DNA of 64,000 nucleotides from contig JAJRQG010000020.1 of NCBI GenBank assembly GCA_024280395.1, positions 1 through 64,000 on the forward strand, given 5' to 3'. A program made the translations under genes and the position numbers. Position 1 is the stretch's first letter. Each line of letters begins with the position of its first letter. Under the pieces are notes generated by a model that was not told the DNA's origin, made no database searches, and was given only the letters and a program-made list of their open reading frames with translations. The stretch comes from Gammaproteobacteria bacterium (lineage in GTDB: Bacteria > Pseudomonadota > Gammaproteobacteria > Xanthomonadales > Marinicellaceae). Of this stretch, positions 18,948 through 26,680 are shown one piece after another.

Positions 18948-19969
18948 TAGAGATAACCTCGTTTCTGTTGCTCCAATTCAATGGATTCAAATAATGCTTG
19001 AAAATTGCCTTCGCCAAACCCTTGGTTGCCTTTGCGTTGAATGATTTCAAAAAATATTGGACCGATGCAATTTTGAGTAAATATTTGTAGCAGTATTTTC
19101 TCACCCGTTTCTTCATCTGCATCAATCAAAATACTGTTCTTTTCTAAACGAGCTACATCTTCCTCATGCTTAGAAACACGTTTATCTATGATGGTATAGT
19201 AAGTTTCTGGAGTTACCAAAAAATCAACCCCTGCTGCTTGAATAGATTCAATCGTCTCATAAATATTTTCAGTATAAAGCGCAATGTGTTGAATGCCCTC
19301 TCCTTTGTACTCATCGATGTATTCATTGATTTGGGATTTAGCATCAGGTGACTCGTTTAAAGGAATCTTAACTGAGCCATTTGGAGAACGCATTGCTTTA
19401 GAAGTTAAGCCGGTCTTTGCTCCCTTTATATCAAAATATCTAATCTGTTCAAATTGAAATAAATCTACATAATATTGACCCCATTTTTCCATCTCTCCAT
19501 AAAAAACATTGTGAGTTAAATGGTCAATAAAAGTTAATCCCCAACCGGTAGGATATTGATTCATACCAACAATCTCTTCAAAATCATTTTTCAATAAATT
19601 CGCATAATTGGCTTTATCCACCAAATATAAAACCGCACCGCCTATTCCACTGACTGCGGGTAAATCTAAATCGCCCACTATTTTTGTTGAGCCGTTATCA
19701 ACCGCATGTTTCAATGCTGCTTTTGAGTCATCAAAAACGATGGAAAAACCGTTAGCACAAGGCCCATGCTCTGTTGCGAAATTTTCTGCGAATGAGTTCT
19801 TCTCTCTGTTCAACATAAAATCAATTCCGCCTTGCCTATACAGTGTAATATTTTTAGTTTTGTGCTGTTTAATGGCACTGAAACCCAACTGTCTAAAAAG
19901 CTTATCTATTGCTTCTGGATTACTCGATGCATATTCTATAAACCCAAAACCATTGATAGTATTTGTCAT
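18947..19969 (-). CDS. hppD: 4-hydroxyphenylpyruvate dioxygenase
   Basis: A 340-residue enzyme that converts 4-hydroxyphenylpyruvate to homogentisate. It has two VOC half-domains. The iron ligands are His in F-I-D-H-L-T-H-N-V (about 165), His in G-I-Q-H-I-A-L-Y-T (about 245), and Glu in F-F-E-I-I-Q-R-K-G (about 325); the last segment and the following G-F-G-E-G-N-F are diagnostic of HPPD. First gene of the operon, with a GGGGAC ribosome site, transcribed away from the MarR gene across a twin palindromic operator. Confidence 0.95.
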   Translation of the reverse strand: MTNTINGFGFIEYASSNPEAIDKLFRQLGFSAIKQHKTKNITLYRQGGIDFMLNREKNSFAENFATEHGPCANGFSIVFDDSKAALKHAVDNGSTKIVGDLDLPAVSGIGGAVLYLVDKANYANLLKNDFEEIVGMNQYPTGWGLTFIDHLTHNVFYGEMEKWGQYYVDLFQFEQIRYFDIKGAKTGLTSKAMRSPNGSVKIPLNESPDAKSQINEYIDEYKGEGIQHIALYTENIYETIESIQAAGVDFLVTPETYYTIIDKRVSKHEEDVARLEKNSILIDADEETGEKILLQIFTQNCIGPIFFEIIQRKGNQGFGEGNFQALFESIELEQQKRGYL

Positions 19970-20011
19970 AATTGTCCCCTGACTTGTAATTTTGAAGTAT
20001 TTTAAGCATAA

Positions 20012-20061
20012 TTAGTTTCAAATGAAACTAAATATTGAAAATTAGTTACAAATGAAACTAA
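20012..20061. promoter_or_regulatory. twin palindromic operator between hppD and marR
   Basis: TTAGTTTCA-AA-TGAAACTAA at 20012-20031 is a perfect 9+9 inverted repeat. A second copy with one mismatch (TTAGTTACA-AA-TGAAACTAA) is at 20042-20061, exactly 30 bases on, about three helical turns. Dyads of this size and spacing next to a divergent MarR gene fit binding of two MarR dimers on one face of the DNA, controlling both hppD and marR. The copy nearer marR ends 12 bases before its start codon, suggesting autorepression. Confidence 0.85.
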
Positions 20062-20073
20062 ATAGATGACATT

Positions 20074-20517
20074 ATGGAATTACACAATTTTTTACCTTAT
20101 CAATTATCGGTTTTAAGCAACAAAGTGAGCACGGGTATTGCTAAATTCTACCGAGACCAACATGGGATCAATGTCCCTGAATGGCGAGTATTGGTTATAT
20201 TATCGGCAACCAATCATCAAACAGCCAAAGACCTTGCCAATCACAGCCACATGGATAAGGTAAAAATAAGCAGGACTATGAAGTCATTAGTCACCAAAGG
20301 ACTGATCGTAGAAAGAACATGCAAAGAAGATGCCCGAGCGCGCAGATACAATCTAACCATCAATGGAAGACAATTAATCAACGAAGTAAAGCCCAAAGCA
20401 TTGGCATTTGAAAATGAATTAATTAAAAGCTTGTCAACAACAGAATTAAAAGCATTTCAAAAGTGCATAACAACCTTAAATCAACAAGTAGACAAAATTA
20501 CATCAAAAAACCCATAA
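20074..20517 (+). CDS. MarR family regulator, probable repressor of tyrosine degradation
   Basis: A 147-residue winged-helix protein. The DNA-binding core runs from W-R-V-L-V-I-L (about 38) through A-K-D-L-A and K-I-S-R-T-M-K-S-L (recognition helix, about 68-76) to the wing with E-D-A-R-A-R-R (about 86-93), where the Asp-x-Arg pair is the MarR hallmark. Flanking helices would form the dimer. The gene diverges from hppD and shares the twin operator, so it most likely senses an intermediate such as homogentisate or hydroxyphenylpyruvate; the ligand is inferred from context only. Confidence 0.88.
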   Translation: MELHNFLPYQLSVLSNKVSTGIAKFYRDQHGINVPEWRVLVILSATNHQTAKDLANHSHMDKVKISRTMKSLVTKGLIVERTCKEDARARRYNLTINGRQLINEVKPKALAFENELIKSLSTTELKAFQKCITTLNQQVDKITSKNP

Positions 20518-20532
20518 TTTCATTTGTTGTTC

Positions 20533-20561
20533 TTGACAATAACTGCAATAAATAAGAAAAT
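20533..20561 (+). promoter_or_regulatory. probable promoter of tRNA-Met
   Basis: A perfect -35 hexamer TTGACA, 17 bases, then GAAAAT as a weak -10, followed by a C-rich stretch (TCCTCGCCCTC) like a stringent-control discriminator. It lies about 28 bases before the tRNA. Confidence 0.45.
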
Positions 20562-20588
20562 CCTCGCCCTCAAAGCATTCAAACAAAT

Positions 20589-20665
20589 GGTTATGTAGCT
20601 CAGCTGGTTAGAGCACGGCATTCATAATGCCGGGGTCGGTGGTTCAAGTCCACCCATAACCACCA
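20589..20665 (+). tRNA. tRNA-Met (CAT), elongator type
   Basis: 77 bases with encoded CCA. The acceptor stem is GGTTATG/CATAACC, the D arm has AGCTCAG...GAGC, the anticodon stem is CGGCA/TGCCG around TTCATAA (anticodon CAT), and the T arm is GGTGG-TTCAAGT-CCACC. The acceptor begins with a normal G-C pair, so it is not the initiator. A CAT tRNA could also be tRNA-Ile2 with lysidine at C34; the body looks more like elongator Met but I cannot exclude Ile2. A T-run follows directly. Confidence 0.95.
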
Positions 20666-20755
20666 CTTTTTTTGTTGTCCATATCACGTCATAAATTTCT
20701 GATCTCAACATTTAAAAACAAATCATTTATATTGCATAGACTCAGGTTTTAAAAT

Positions 20756-20950
20756 ACTGACCTCAAAAATTTCTAACGCAATCTGAACAACAAAAATCAC
20801 GGCTAAATATTAACAATATTCTCAATCCTAAAAAACCTCTCACTTACGAAATGAAAACTCGATTTTTATTAACACTGACCTTGGACATTTCTAACGCAAT
20901 CTAATCCATAAAAACCACGGCTGAAAATTAACAACATTCTCAATCCTAAA
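20756..20950. repeat. two imperfect direct repeats of about 76 bp
   Basis: Copies at 20756-20831 and 20874-20950 share ACTGACCT, TTTCTAACGCAATCT, ACGGCT and TTCTCAATCCTAAA blocks with scattered substitutions. A further pair, ATCATTTATATTGCATAGACTC (about 20722) and a close copy at 20955, flanks them in an A-B-B-A order. The 381 bases from the tRNA to the TPR gene have no convincing reading frame. Origin unknown; a decayed duplicated leader or small repeat family are options. Confidence 0.7.
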
Positions 20951-21046
20951 GACTATCATTTATGTTGTATAGACCCAAACCACATAAATAATACAGTCGT
21001 ATTGAGTAAAATCAAATGTGCTATAATTCAATTAATTATCAATACC

Positions 21047-22154
21047 ATGAAAATATTTAATCTAATTGTCTTGGTTTTATTATCTGCAACTCTTTGTGAG
21101 AACAGTTTTGCCAAGAAAGACCCGAATACTTACTTATTTGAAGGTCTAGAATACGCACAAGATGGGCACTTTAAGAAGGCAAAAAAATCATTTGATAAGC
21201 TTCTGACAAATAAACATTATTCTGAATATGTAAAATTCTATCTTGGAACGCTTCAGGATGTAAAAAATCAAACTCTGAACAAAAAAACTGCTATGTATTT
21301 TTTCCAAGGCATACTTTATTCGCTAAACACAAAGTACAAAGTACAAAGACTCGATCAATAGTTTCACCAATGCCATAAACATAAATCCTAAGAATGCCAT
21401 GCTACTCAATAATCGTGGAGGAACCTATATGAACATAGGAAAATTAAAATTGGCAGAAGCTGACTTCAATTCAGCAATTAACTTCGAACCCAACAACGCC
21501 AAAGCCTATTACAACCGAGGTTTGGTTCATTATTTCAAGTCAAAAACTCAATTGGCAATAGAAGACTTTAATCAAGCCATTCTATATAACCGTGATTTTT
21601 CAACCGCTTACAACTACCGTGGTATGATGTATGAGAAACTAAAAGAATACAACTTGGCAGAGAATGATTATATGAAAGCCATCGAAACCAATGAAGAATT
21701 TTTCGATGCGTATAATAATTTAGGAAATGTAAAATCCACAATGGGGCATGATTTGGCCGCACTTGTATATTTCACTAAGGCCATAGAATTAAACCCCAGT
21801 GACAGTAAATACTACTACAATCGTGGTAGAAGTTTATTACAACTAAAAAAACACAAAAAGGCTATAGTCGATTTTTCAAGTGCCATAAAAATCAATCCCT
21901 TAAATATCAATGCCTACTATAACCGAGCCATTTGCTATCGTTTTATCAAACAAAATATCAATGCAATAACTGATTTTAATAAAGTCTTAGAGTTAAATCC
22001 AAAGGATGGAGAAGCTTATGACAATAGAGCATCAACCTATTACTTACATTTAAAAAACAAAATCAAAGGTTGTGCCGATTATAAAAAAGCATGCGAGTTA
22101 GGTTATTGTAGAAATTACAATATTGTTGTTCGGGACAATCTTTGTAAATTTTAG
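21047..22154 (+). pseudogene. exported TPR protein split by a 7-bp tandem duplication
   Basis: The first part encodes a signal peptide (M-K-I-F-N-L-I-V-L-V-L-L... to about residue 21) and a first helical repeat, then stops at 21361. The second part, from about 21343 in the next frame, encodes some six TPR units (repeated A-Y-Y-N-R-G and A-I-x-x-N-P patterns at about 34-residue spacing). At 21329-21348 the 7-mer ACAAAGT occurs twice plus six bases. Removing one copy joins the frames into a continuous 366-residue protein with a complete TPR across the joint. So the gene is interrupted by a +7 slip; it may be a true null, a phase-variable state or a sequence error. I chose the ATG at 21047 because it opens a good signal peptide. 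TPR proteins of this type usually act as scaffolds; the partner is unknown. Confidence 0.85.
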
Positions 22155-22166
22155 ATAATCAATAAA

Positions 22167-22195
22167 AAACCCCAACATTTGTTGAGGTTTCTTTT
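22167..22195 (+). terminator. intrinsic terminator after the TPR gene
   Basis: Stem AAACCCCAAC / GTTGAGGTTT (one mismatch) with a four-base loop and a TTT-C-TTTT tail. The complementary A-run may let it serve the convergent peroxiredoxin gene as well. Confidence 0.75.
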
Positions 22196-22238
22196 AAAAT
22201 TGTATTTGGCTGTTAATTTATCATTAACAATTCACCAT

Positions 22239-22844
22239 TTACAATTTATCTGCTTCTGTTGATAAGTACTCAGCCACACCGTCTGGTGAATCAACCATGC
22301 CTTTATCACCATCTGTCCAACCAGCAGGACAAACTTCACCATGTTTTTCGTGGAAAATCAAGGCATCTACCATGCGCAACATTTCATCAATGTTTCTACC
22401 CAATGGTAAATCGTTAACCACTTGATGTCTAACTACGTTGTCTGCATCAATTAAAAAAGAACCACGGTATGCAACTGCTCCATCGGGAGTTTCTACGTCA
22501 TAAGCCTTACATGCTTTGTGAGTAACATCAGCAAACAATGTATATTTAACCGGGCCAATACCGCCTTTATTAATAGGTGTGTTTTTCCATGCATTGTGGG
22601 TAAACTGTGAATCAATTGAAACACCAACGACTTCTACACCGCGTTTTTCAAAATCAGCCAATCTGTGATCAAAGGCAATTAATTCTGATGGGCAAACAAA
22701 AGTAAAATCTAAAGGATAAAAGAAGATAACTTTAATTTTTCCTTCTGTTGCTTTCTTGAAGTTGTAGTTATCAATGATCTCGCCACTGCCTAAAACTGCC
22801 GCACCTTTTAAGTTTGGTGCTTTTCTACCGACCAATACGCCCAT
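22239..22844 (-). CDS. typical 2-Cys peroxiredoxin (AhpC/Prx1 type)
   Basis: A 201-residue cytosolic thiol peroxidase. The peroxidatic Cys is in D-F-T-F-V-C-P-S-E (about residue 51) and the resolving Cys in G-E-V-C-P-A-G-W (about 171); both are needed for the intermolecular disulfide of typical 2-Cys enzymes. It has the G-x-G-x-x insertion (K-G-G-I-G-P) and a C-terminal extension of the sensitive Prx1 class, although the Y-F motif is not evident. It is probably reduced by thioredoxin, as no AhpF gene is adjacent. Stands alone on the minus strand. Confidence 0.93.
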   Translation of the reverse strand: MGVLVGRKAPNLKGAAVLGSGEIIDNYNFKKATEGKIKVIFFYPLDFTFVCPSELIAFDHRLADFEKRGVEVVGVSIDSQFTHNAWKNTPINKGGIGPVKYTLFADVTHKACKAYDVETPDGAVAYRGSFLIDADNVVRHQVVNDLPLGRNIDEMLRMVDALIFHEKHGEVCPAGWTDGDKGMVDSPDGVAEYLSTEADKL

Positions 22845-22928
22845 ATTTATTCTCGTTGTTTAAGTTAAAAAGGGTATTTTACAAGATGTGCAATGACTAT
22901 TCCATTAGTTATTTTCAATCGTATTAAT

Positions 22929-23390
22929 CTAAATTGTCGAACATTGAATCCATTGTTGTGAGTTATAACCATTACTGAGCAAAAAATCCAACCATTTATT
23001 TAGAAATATATTGAGTACATTTCGAGTTTCTTTGTGAATTTTAGGGCAAATTTTTGGACCCATTAAACGAATAAACTGTTGTACATCTGTGCAGTAAACA
23101 ATTTCGGCAACTTTAGCATCGTTGTACAATTTAATACTAATTGTCTCACTTTGTCCAAATTGAAAGAAATAACTGAATTCCAATTCCAGAGTATATTTAT
23201 ATTGGTTGACTACTTTAATATTAAGTTGAGGCTTATCAAACAGTTTGCTTTTATATTGCTTGTTTTCTATCAGTTTTCCTGGCAGCAAAAGGTTCAACAA
23301 CTGATAATTGTCTTCGTGTTGAATCGATACACATTGCTGATTAATATATTCAGGTTTTATTGCTTTCGGTCGTATTTTTGAATCTAACAT
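22929..23390 (-). CDS. DUF1249 (YqiB-like) protein
   Basis: A 153-residue soluble protein. L-L-P-G-K-L, the middle L-E-L-E-F-S-Y-F-F...I-K-L-Y-N-D-A-K-V-A-E-I-V and a C-terminal N-x-F-L-N-K-W-L-D-F-L-L fit the DUF1249 family. Function is unknown; in enterics the homologue lies next to nudF and cpdA, whereas here it starts four bases after ppsR and is probably co-transcribed with it. Confidence 0.8.
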   Translation of the reverse strand: MLDSKIRPKAIKPEYINQQCVSIQHEDNYQLLNLLLPGKLIENKQYKSKLFDKPQLNIKVVNQYKYTLELEFSYFFQFGQSETISIKLYNDAKVAEIVYCTDVQQFIRLMGPKICPKIHKETRNVLNIFLNKWLDFLLSNGYNSQQWIQCSTI

Positions 23391-23394
23391 TTTT

Positions 23395-24207
23395 TTAGTG
23401 TAGCCGATTATTGAGGTTCAATGCAACCAAAATTTTTCCTGATATTTCTTCAATTGAGGTATCGGTGGTACTTAGAAACTGAATGCCATTTCTTAAAAAC
23501 ATGGATTCTGCATCACTGACCTCGCGTTGGCATTGACGTTGATTAGAATATTGCGTCCCTGCTCTTCTTTCTGCTCTTATTTGCGACAATCTAAAAGGGT
23601 CGATCGTTAAACCATAGACTTTTTCTTTGTGTTTCAATATATTGCCAGGAATTTTCAACCTATCCAAATCTTCTTCTGTTAATGGATAATTGGCCGCTTT
23701 TACACCATATTGAAGGGCCAAATATAAGCATGTGGGGGTTTTACCTGAACGGCTAACACCCAATAGTATTAAATCAGCGTCATCGTAATCCACGCTAACA
23801 CCATCATCATTTAACAGGGCATAGTTAGTGGCATCTATTCTTGCCGTATAAGCCTTAGAATCGACAACACCATGTGCTCTACCAACAACTGGCGAGCGTT
23901 TTATCTCTAAATTGTCTTCAATCTCACGCAAAAGACGATTAAAAGGATCCAGCTTTAAACCACCTCCCGAATGAATGATTATTCGTAATTCAATATCAAC
24001 TACTGTATTAATTACAAGCGTTTGATAATCGCCTTTAGCTGACCCAATCTGTTGAGCAGCATCTTGTGCTTTTTCTATTGAATCAATAAAAGGAATTCGG
24101 ATTTGTTTAAACTTAATGTCTCTAAACTGAGAAATTAATGAGTGCCCAACCGTTTCAGCAGTTATAGCCGTTCCATCAGAAACATAAAATATCGTACATT
24201 TTTTCAT
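23395..24207 (-). CDS. ppsR: PEP synthase regulatory protein (kinase/pyrophosphorylase)
   Basis: A 270-residue DUF299 protein. It has the opening I-F-Y-V-S-D-G-T-A-I-T-A-E-T and the P-loop G-V-S-R-S-G-K-T near residue 150. PpsR inactivates PEP synthase by ADP-dependent phosphorylation of a threonine next to the catalytic His and restores it by Pi-dependent dephosphorylation. Its target gene ppsA is divergent across 77 bases, the common arrangement. Confidence 0.95.
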   Translation of the reverse strand: MKKCTIFYVSDGTAITAETVGHSLISQFRDIKFKQIRIPFIDSIEKAQDAAQQIGSAKGDYQTLVINTVVDIELRIIIHSGGGLKLDPFNRLLREIEDNLEIKRSPVVGRAHGVVDSKAYTARIDATNYALLNDDGVSVDYDDADLILLGVSRSGKTPTCLYLALQYGVKAANYPLTEEDLDRLKIPGNILKHKEKVYGLTIDPFRLSQIRAERRAGTQYSNQRQCQREVSDAESMFLRNGIQFLSTTDTSIEEISGKILVALNLNNRLH

Positions 24208-24284
24208 GATTTAATAATTTAATAACATTTTAATGGTCTACGAATGATAGAATACTACGCTTTGTTAAAACGGTACTACCATAC

Positions 24285-26657
24285 ATGTCCGAATACATCC
24301 TGCAACTCAATCAATTGGGAATGAATGATTTAGCCAAAGTTGGTGGCAAGAATGCTTCATTGGGCGAAATGATAACACATTTATCTGACTTAGGTGTAAG
24401 TGTTCCAGGTGGATTTGCCACAACCTCACAAGCCTTTATAGATTTTTTAAAACAAACAGGCTTAGATGAAAAAATTAATACCAAACTAAACGAATTGGAT
24501 GTTGATGATGTAAAAGCCCTTGCCAAAGCTGGTAAAAAAATCAGAGGATGGGTCATGGACACACCCTTCCAAGCCGAACTTGAAGAAGCAATACGCCAAG
24601 CCTTTGCGCAAATGGAAGAAGAAATTGGAGCCAATGCTTCAGTGGCAGTGCGTTCATCTGCAACAGCAGAAGATTTGCCTGATGCTTCTTTTGCTGGACA
24701 ACAAGAAACTTTTTTAAATGTTACTGGTGTCGACAATGTATTGGCCAAAGTACACGAAGTATATGCATCTTTGTACAACGATCGAGCCATTTCTTACCGT
24801 GTCCACCAAGGTTTCGATCACCATGATGTACATTTGTCAGCTGGCATACAGCTAATGATTCGTAGTGATTTAGCATCCAGTGGCGTGATGTTTTCTATTG
24901 ATACAGAATCTGGATTTGAAGATGTGGTATTTATTACTTCGTCTTATGGCTTGGGGGAAATGGTGGTTCAAGGAGCGGTTAATCCCGATGAATTTTATGT
25001 TTACAAACCCAATATTGAGAAAAAACTGCCCGCTATTTTAAGACGTAACTTGGGTTCTAAACACATTGAGATGGTTTATTGTGATTCCAAAGACGTGGTT
25101 ACACAAAATGTTGAAGATGATCGTTCACAGGTTTTTTCAATAACCGATGAAGAAGTCACTGAATTGGCAAAGCAAGCGATCATTATTGAAAAACACTACC
25201 AACGCCCAATGGACATTGAATGGGCAAAAGATGGGGTTACTGGTAAGCTCTATATCGTACAAGCCAGACCAGAGACAGTTAAAAGCCAAGATAAAAACAC
25301 CCAAACCATTGAACGATACCAAATCAGCAAGTCCGGCAATGTAATTTGTGAAGGGCGCAGTATTGGCCAGAAAATTGGTTCAGGGGTTGCAAAAGTCATT
25401 GATAGTATCGCACAGATGGATGAAGTACAAGCCGGTGATGTATTGGTTACTGACATGACTGACCCAGATTGGGAGCCTATCATGAAACGCGCTTCTGCAA
25501 TTGTTACCAATCGTGGAGGCAGAACCTGCCATGCTGCAATTATTGCCAGAGAATTAGGAATACCTGCCATTGTGGGTTGTGGAGATGCTACTACTAAGAT
25601 CGCCAATGGTATTGATGTAACGGTATCTTGCAGCGAAGGCGACACAGGCTTTGTTTACGAAGAAATCATTGATTTTGAAATCATCAAAACCAATCTGGAC
25701 AATATGCCTGAAGCACCTTTAAAAATCATGATGAATGTCGGCAATCCTGACCGTGCTTTTGATTTTGCCCGATTGCCACACAAAGGAATAGGACTCGCGA
25801 GATTGGAATTTATTATCAATAGAATGATTGGTATTCATCCCAAAGTTTTACTGAACTACGATGAACAACCCGAGGACATTAAAAAAATAGTTAATCCGAT
25901 GATTAAAGCCTATGGCGATCCAATCAATTATTACATAAAACGCTTGGCTGAAGGCATGGCTACTTTAGGTGCTGCATTTGCACCAGAAACAGTGATTGTC
26001 CGATTGTCGGATTTTAAATCCAATGAATATGCCAATTTGATTGGTGGAAAACAATACGAACCCTTTGAAGAAAACCCCATGATTGGCTTTCGTGGTGCAT
26101 CCCGTTATATTGACCCTTCATTTCAAGAGTGTTTTGAACTTGAATGTAAGGCATTGAAATATATCCGAGATGAAATGGGTCTTACCAATATCTGGGCAAT
26201 GGTACCATTTGTTCGCACACTAGAAGAAGGCAAGAAAGTTATCGAAATTATGAAGAAGTTTGGGCTTACTCAGGGTGAGAATGGTTTAAAAATCATCATG
26301 ATGTGCGAATTGCCATCGAATGCTTTAATGGCCGATGAATTTTTAGATATCTTTGATGGCTTTTCAATTGGATCTAATGACTTAACTCAATTAACTTTGG
26401 GCTTAGATAGAGATTCAGGGTTGGTAGCCAATTTGTTCGACGAAAGAAATCCAGCGGTAAAAAAATTGTTGGCCATGGCCATATACAATTGTAAAAAACG
26501 CGGTAAATATATTGGTATATGTGGCCAAGGACCATCAGACCACCCTGATTTAGCCCAATGGCTAATGGTTCAAGGCATAGACAGTGTGTCATTAAACCCC
26601 GATACCGTAGTTGAGACCTGGCTAGCCTTAGCCAAAACAAAAAATAAACAAGCATAA
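24285..26657 (+). CDS. ppsA: phosphoenolpyruvate synthase
   Basis: A 790-residue three-domain enzyme making PEP from pyruvate and ATP for gluconeogenesis. The N-terminal ATP-grasp domain has G-G-K-N-A-S-L-G-E-M and A-V-R-S-S-A-T-A-E-D-L-P. The swivelling phosphohistidine domain has G-G-R-T-C-H-A-A with His416, and the Thr two residues before it is the PpsR target. The C-terminal PEP/pyruvate barrel ends with G-I-C-G-Q-G-P-S-D, containing the catalytic Cys. Complete and at family length. No strong ribosome site is visible before the ATG. Confidence 0.97.
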   Translation: MSEYILQLNQLGMNDLAKVGGKNASLGEMITHLSDLGVSVPGGFATTSQAFIDFLKQTGLDEKINTKLNELDVDDVKALAKAGKKIRGWVMDTPFQAELEEAIRQAFAQMEEEIGANASVAVRSSATAEDLPDASFAGQQETFLNVTGVDNVLAKVHEVYASLYNDRAISYRVHQGFDHHDVHLSAGIQLMIRSDLASSGVMFSIDTESGFEDVVFITSSYGLGEMVVQGAVNPDEFYVYKPNIEKKLPAILRRNLGSKHIEMVYCDSKDVVTQNVEDDRSQVFSITDEEVTELAKQAIIIEKHYQRPMDIEWAKDGVTGKLYIVQARPETVKSQDKNTQTIERYQISKSGNVICEGRSIGQKIGSGVAKVIDSIAQMDEVQAGDVLVTDMTDPDWEPIMKRASAIVTNRGGRTCHAAIIARELGIPAIVGCGDATTKIANGIDVTVSCSEGDTGFVYEEIIDFEIIKTNLDNMPEAPLKIMMNVGNPDRAFDFARLPHKGIGLARLEFIINRMIGIHPKVLLNYDEQPEDIKKIVNPMIKAYGDPINYYIKRLAEGMATLGAAFAPETVIVRLSDFKSNEYANLIGGKQYEPFEENPMIGFRGASRYIDPSFQECFELECKALKYIRDEMGLTNIWAMVPFVRTLEEGKKVIEIMKKFGLTQGENGLKIIMMCELPSNALMADEFLDIFDGFSIGSNDLTQLTLGLDRDSGLVANLFDERNPAVKKLLAMAIYNCKKRGKYIGICGQGPSDHPDLAQWLMVQGIDSVSLNPDTVVETWLALAKTKNKQA

Positions 26658-26680
26658 ATAACAAAACAATGAGGAAACTA

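Noticed and set aside
20589..20665. Initiator tRNA-fMet or a prophage attachment site at the tRNA
   Set aside because: The first acceptor pair is G-C, not the mismatch of initiator tRNA, and no integrase or duplicated tRNA 3' end is seen nearby.
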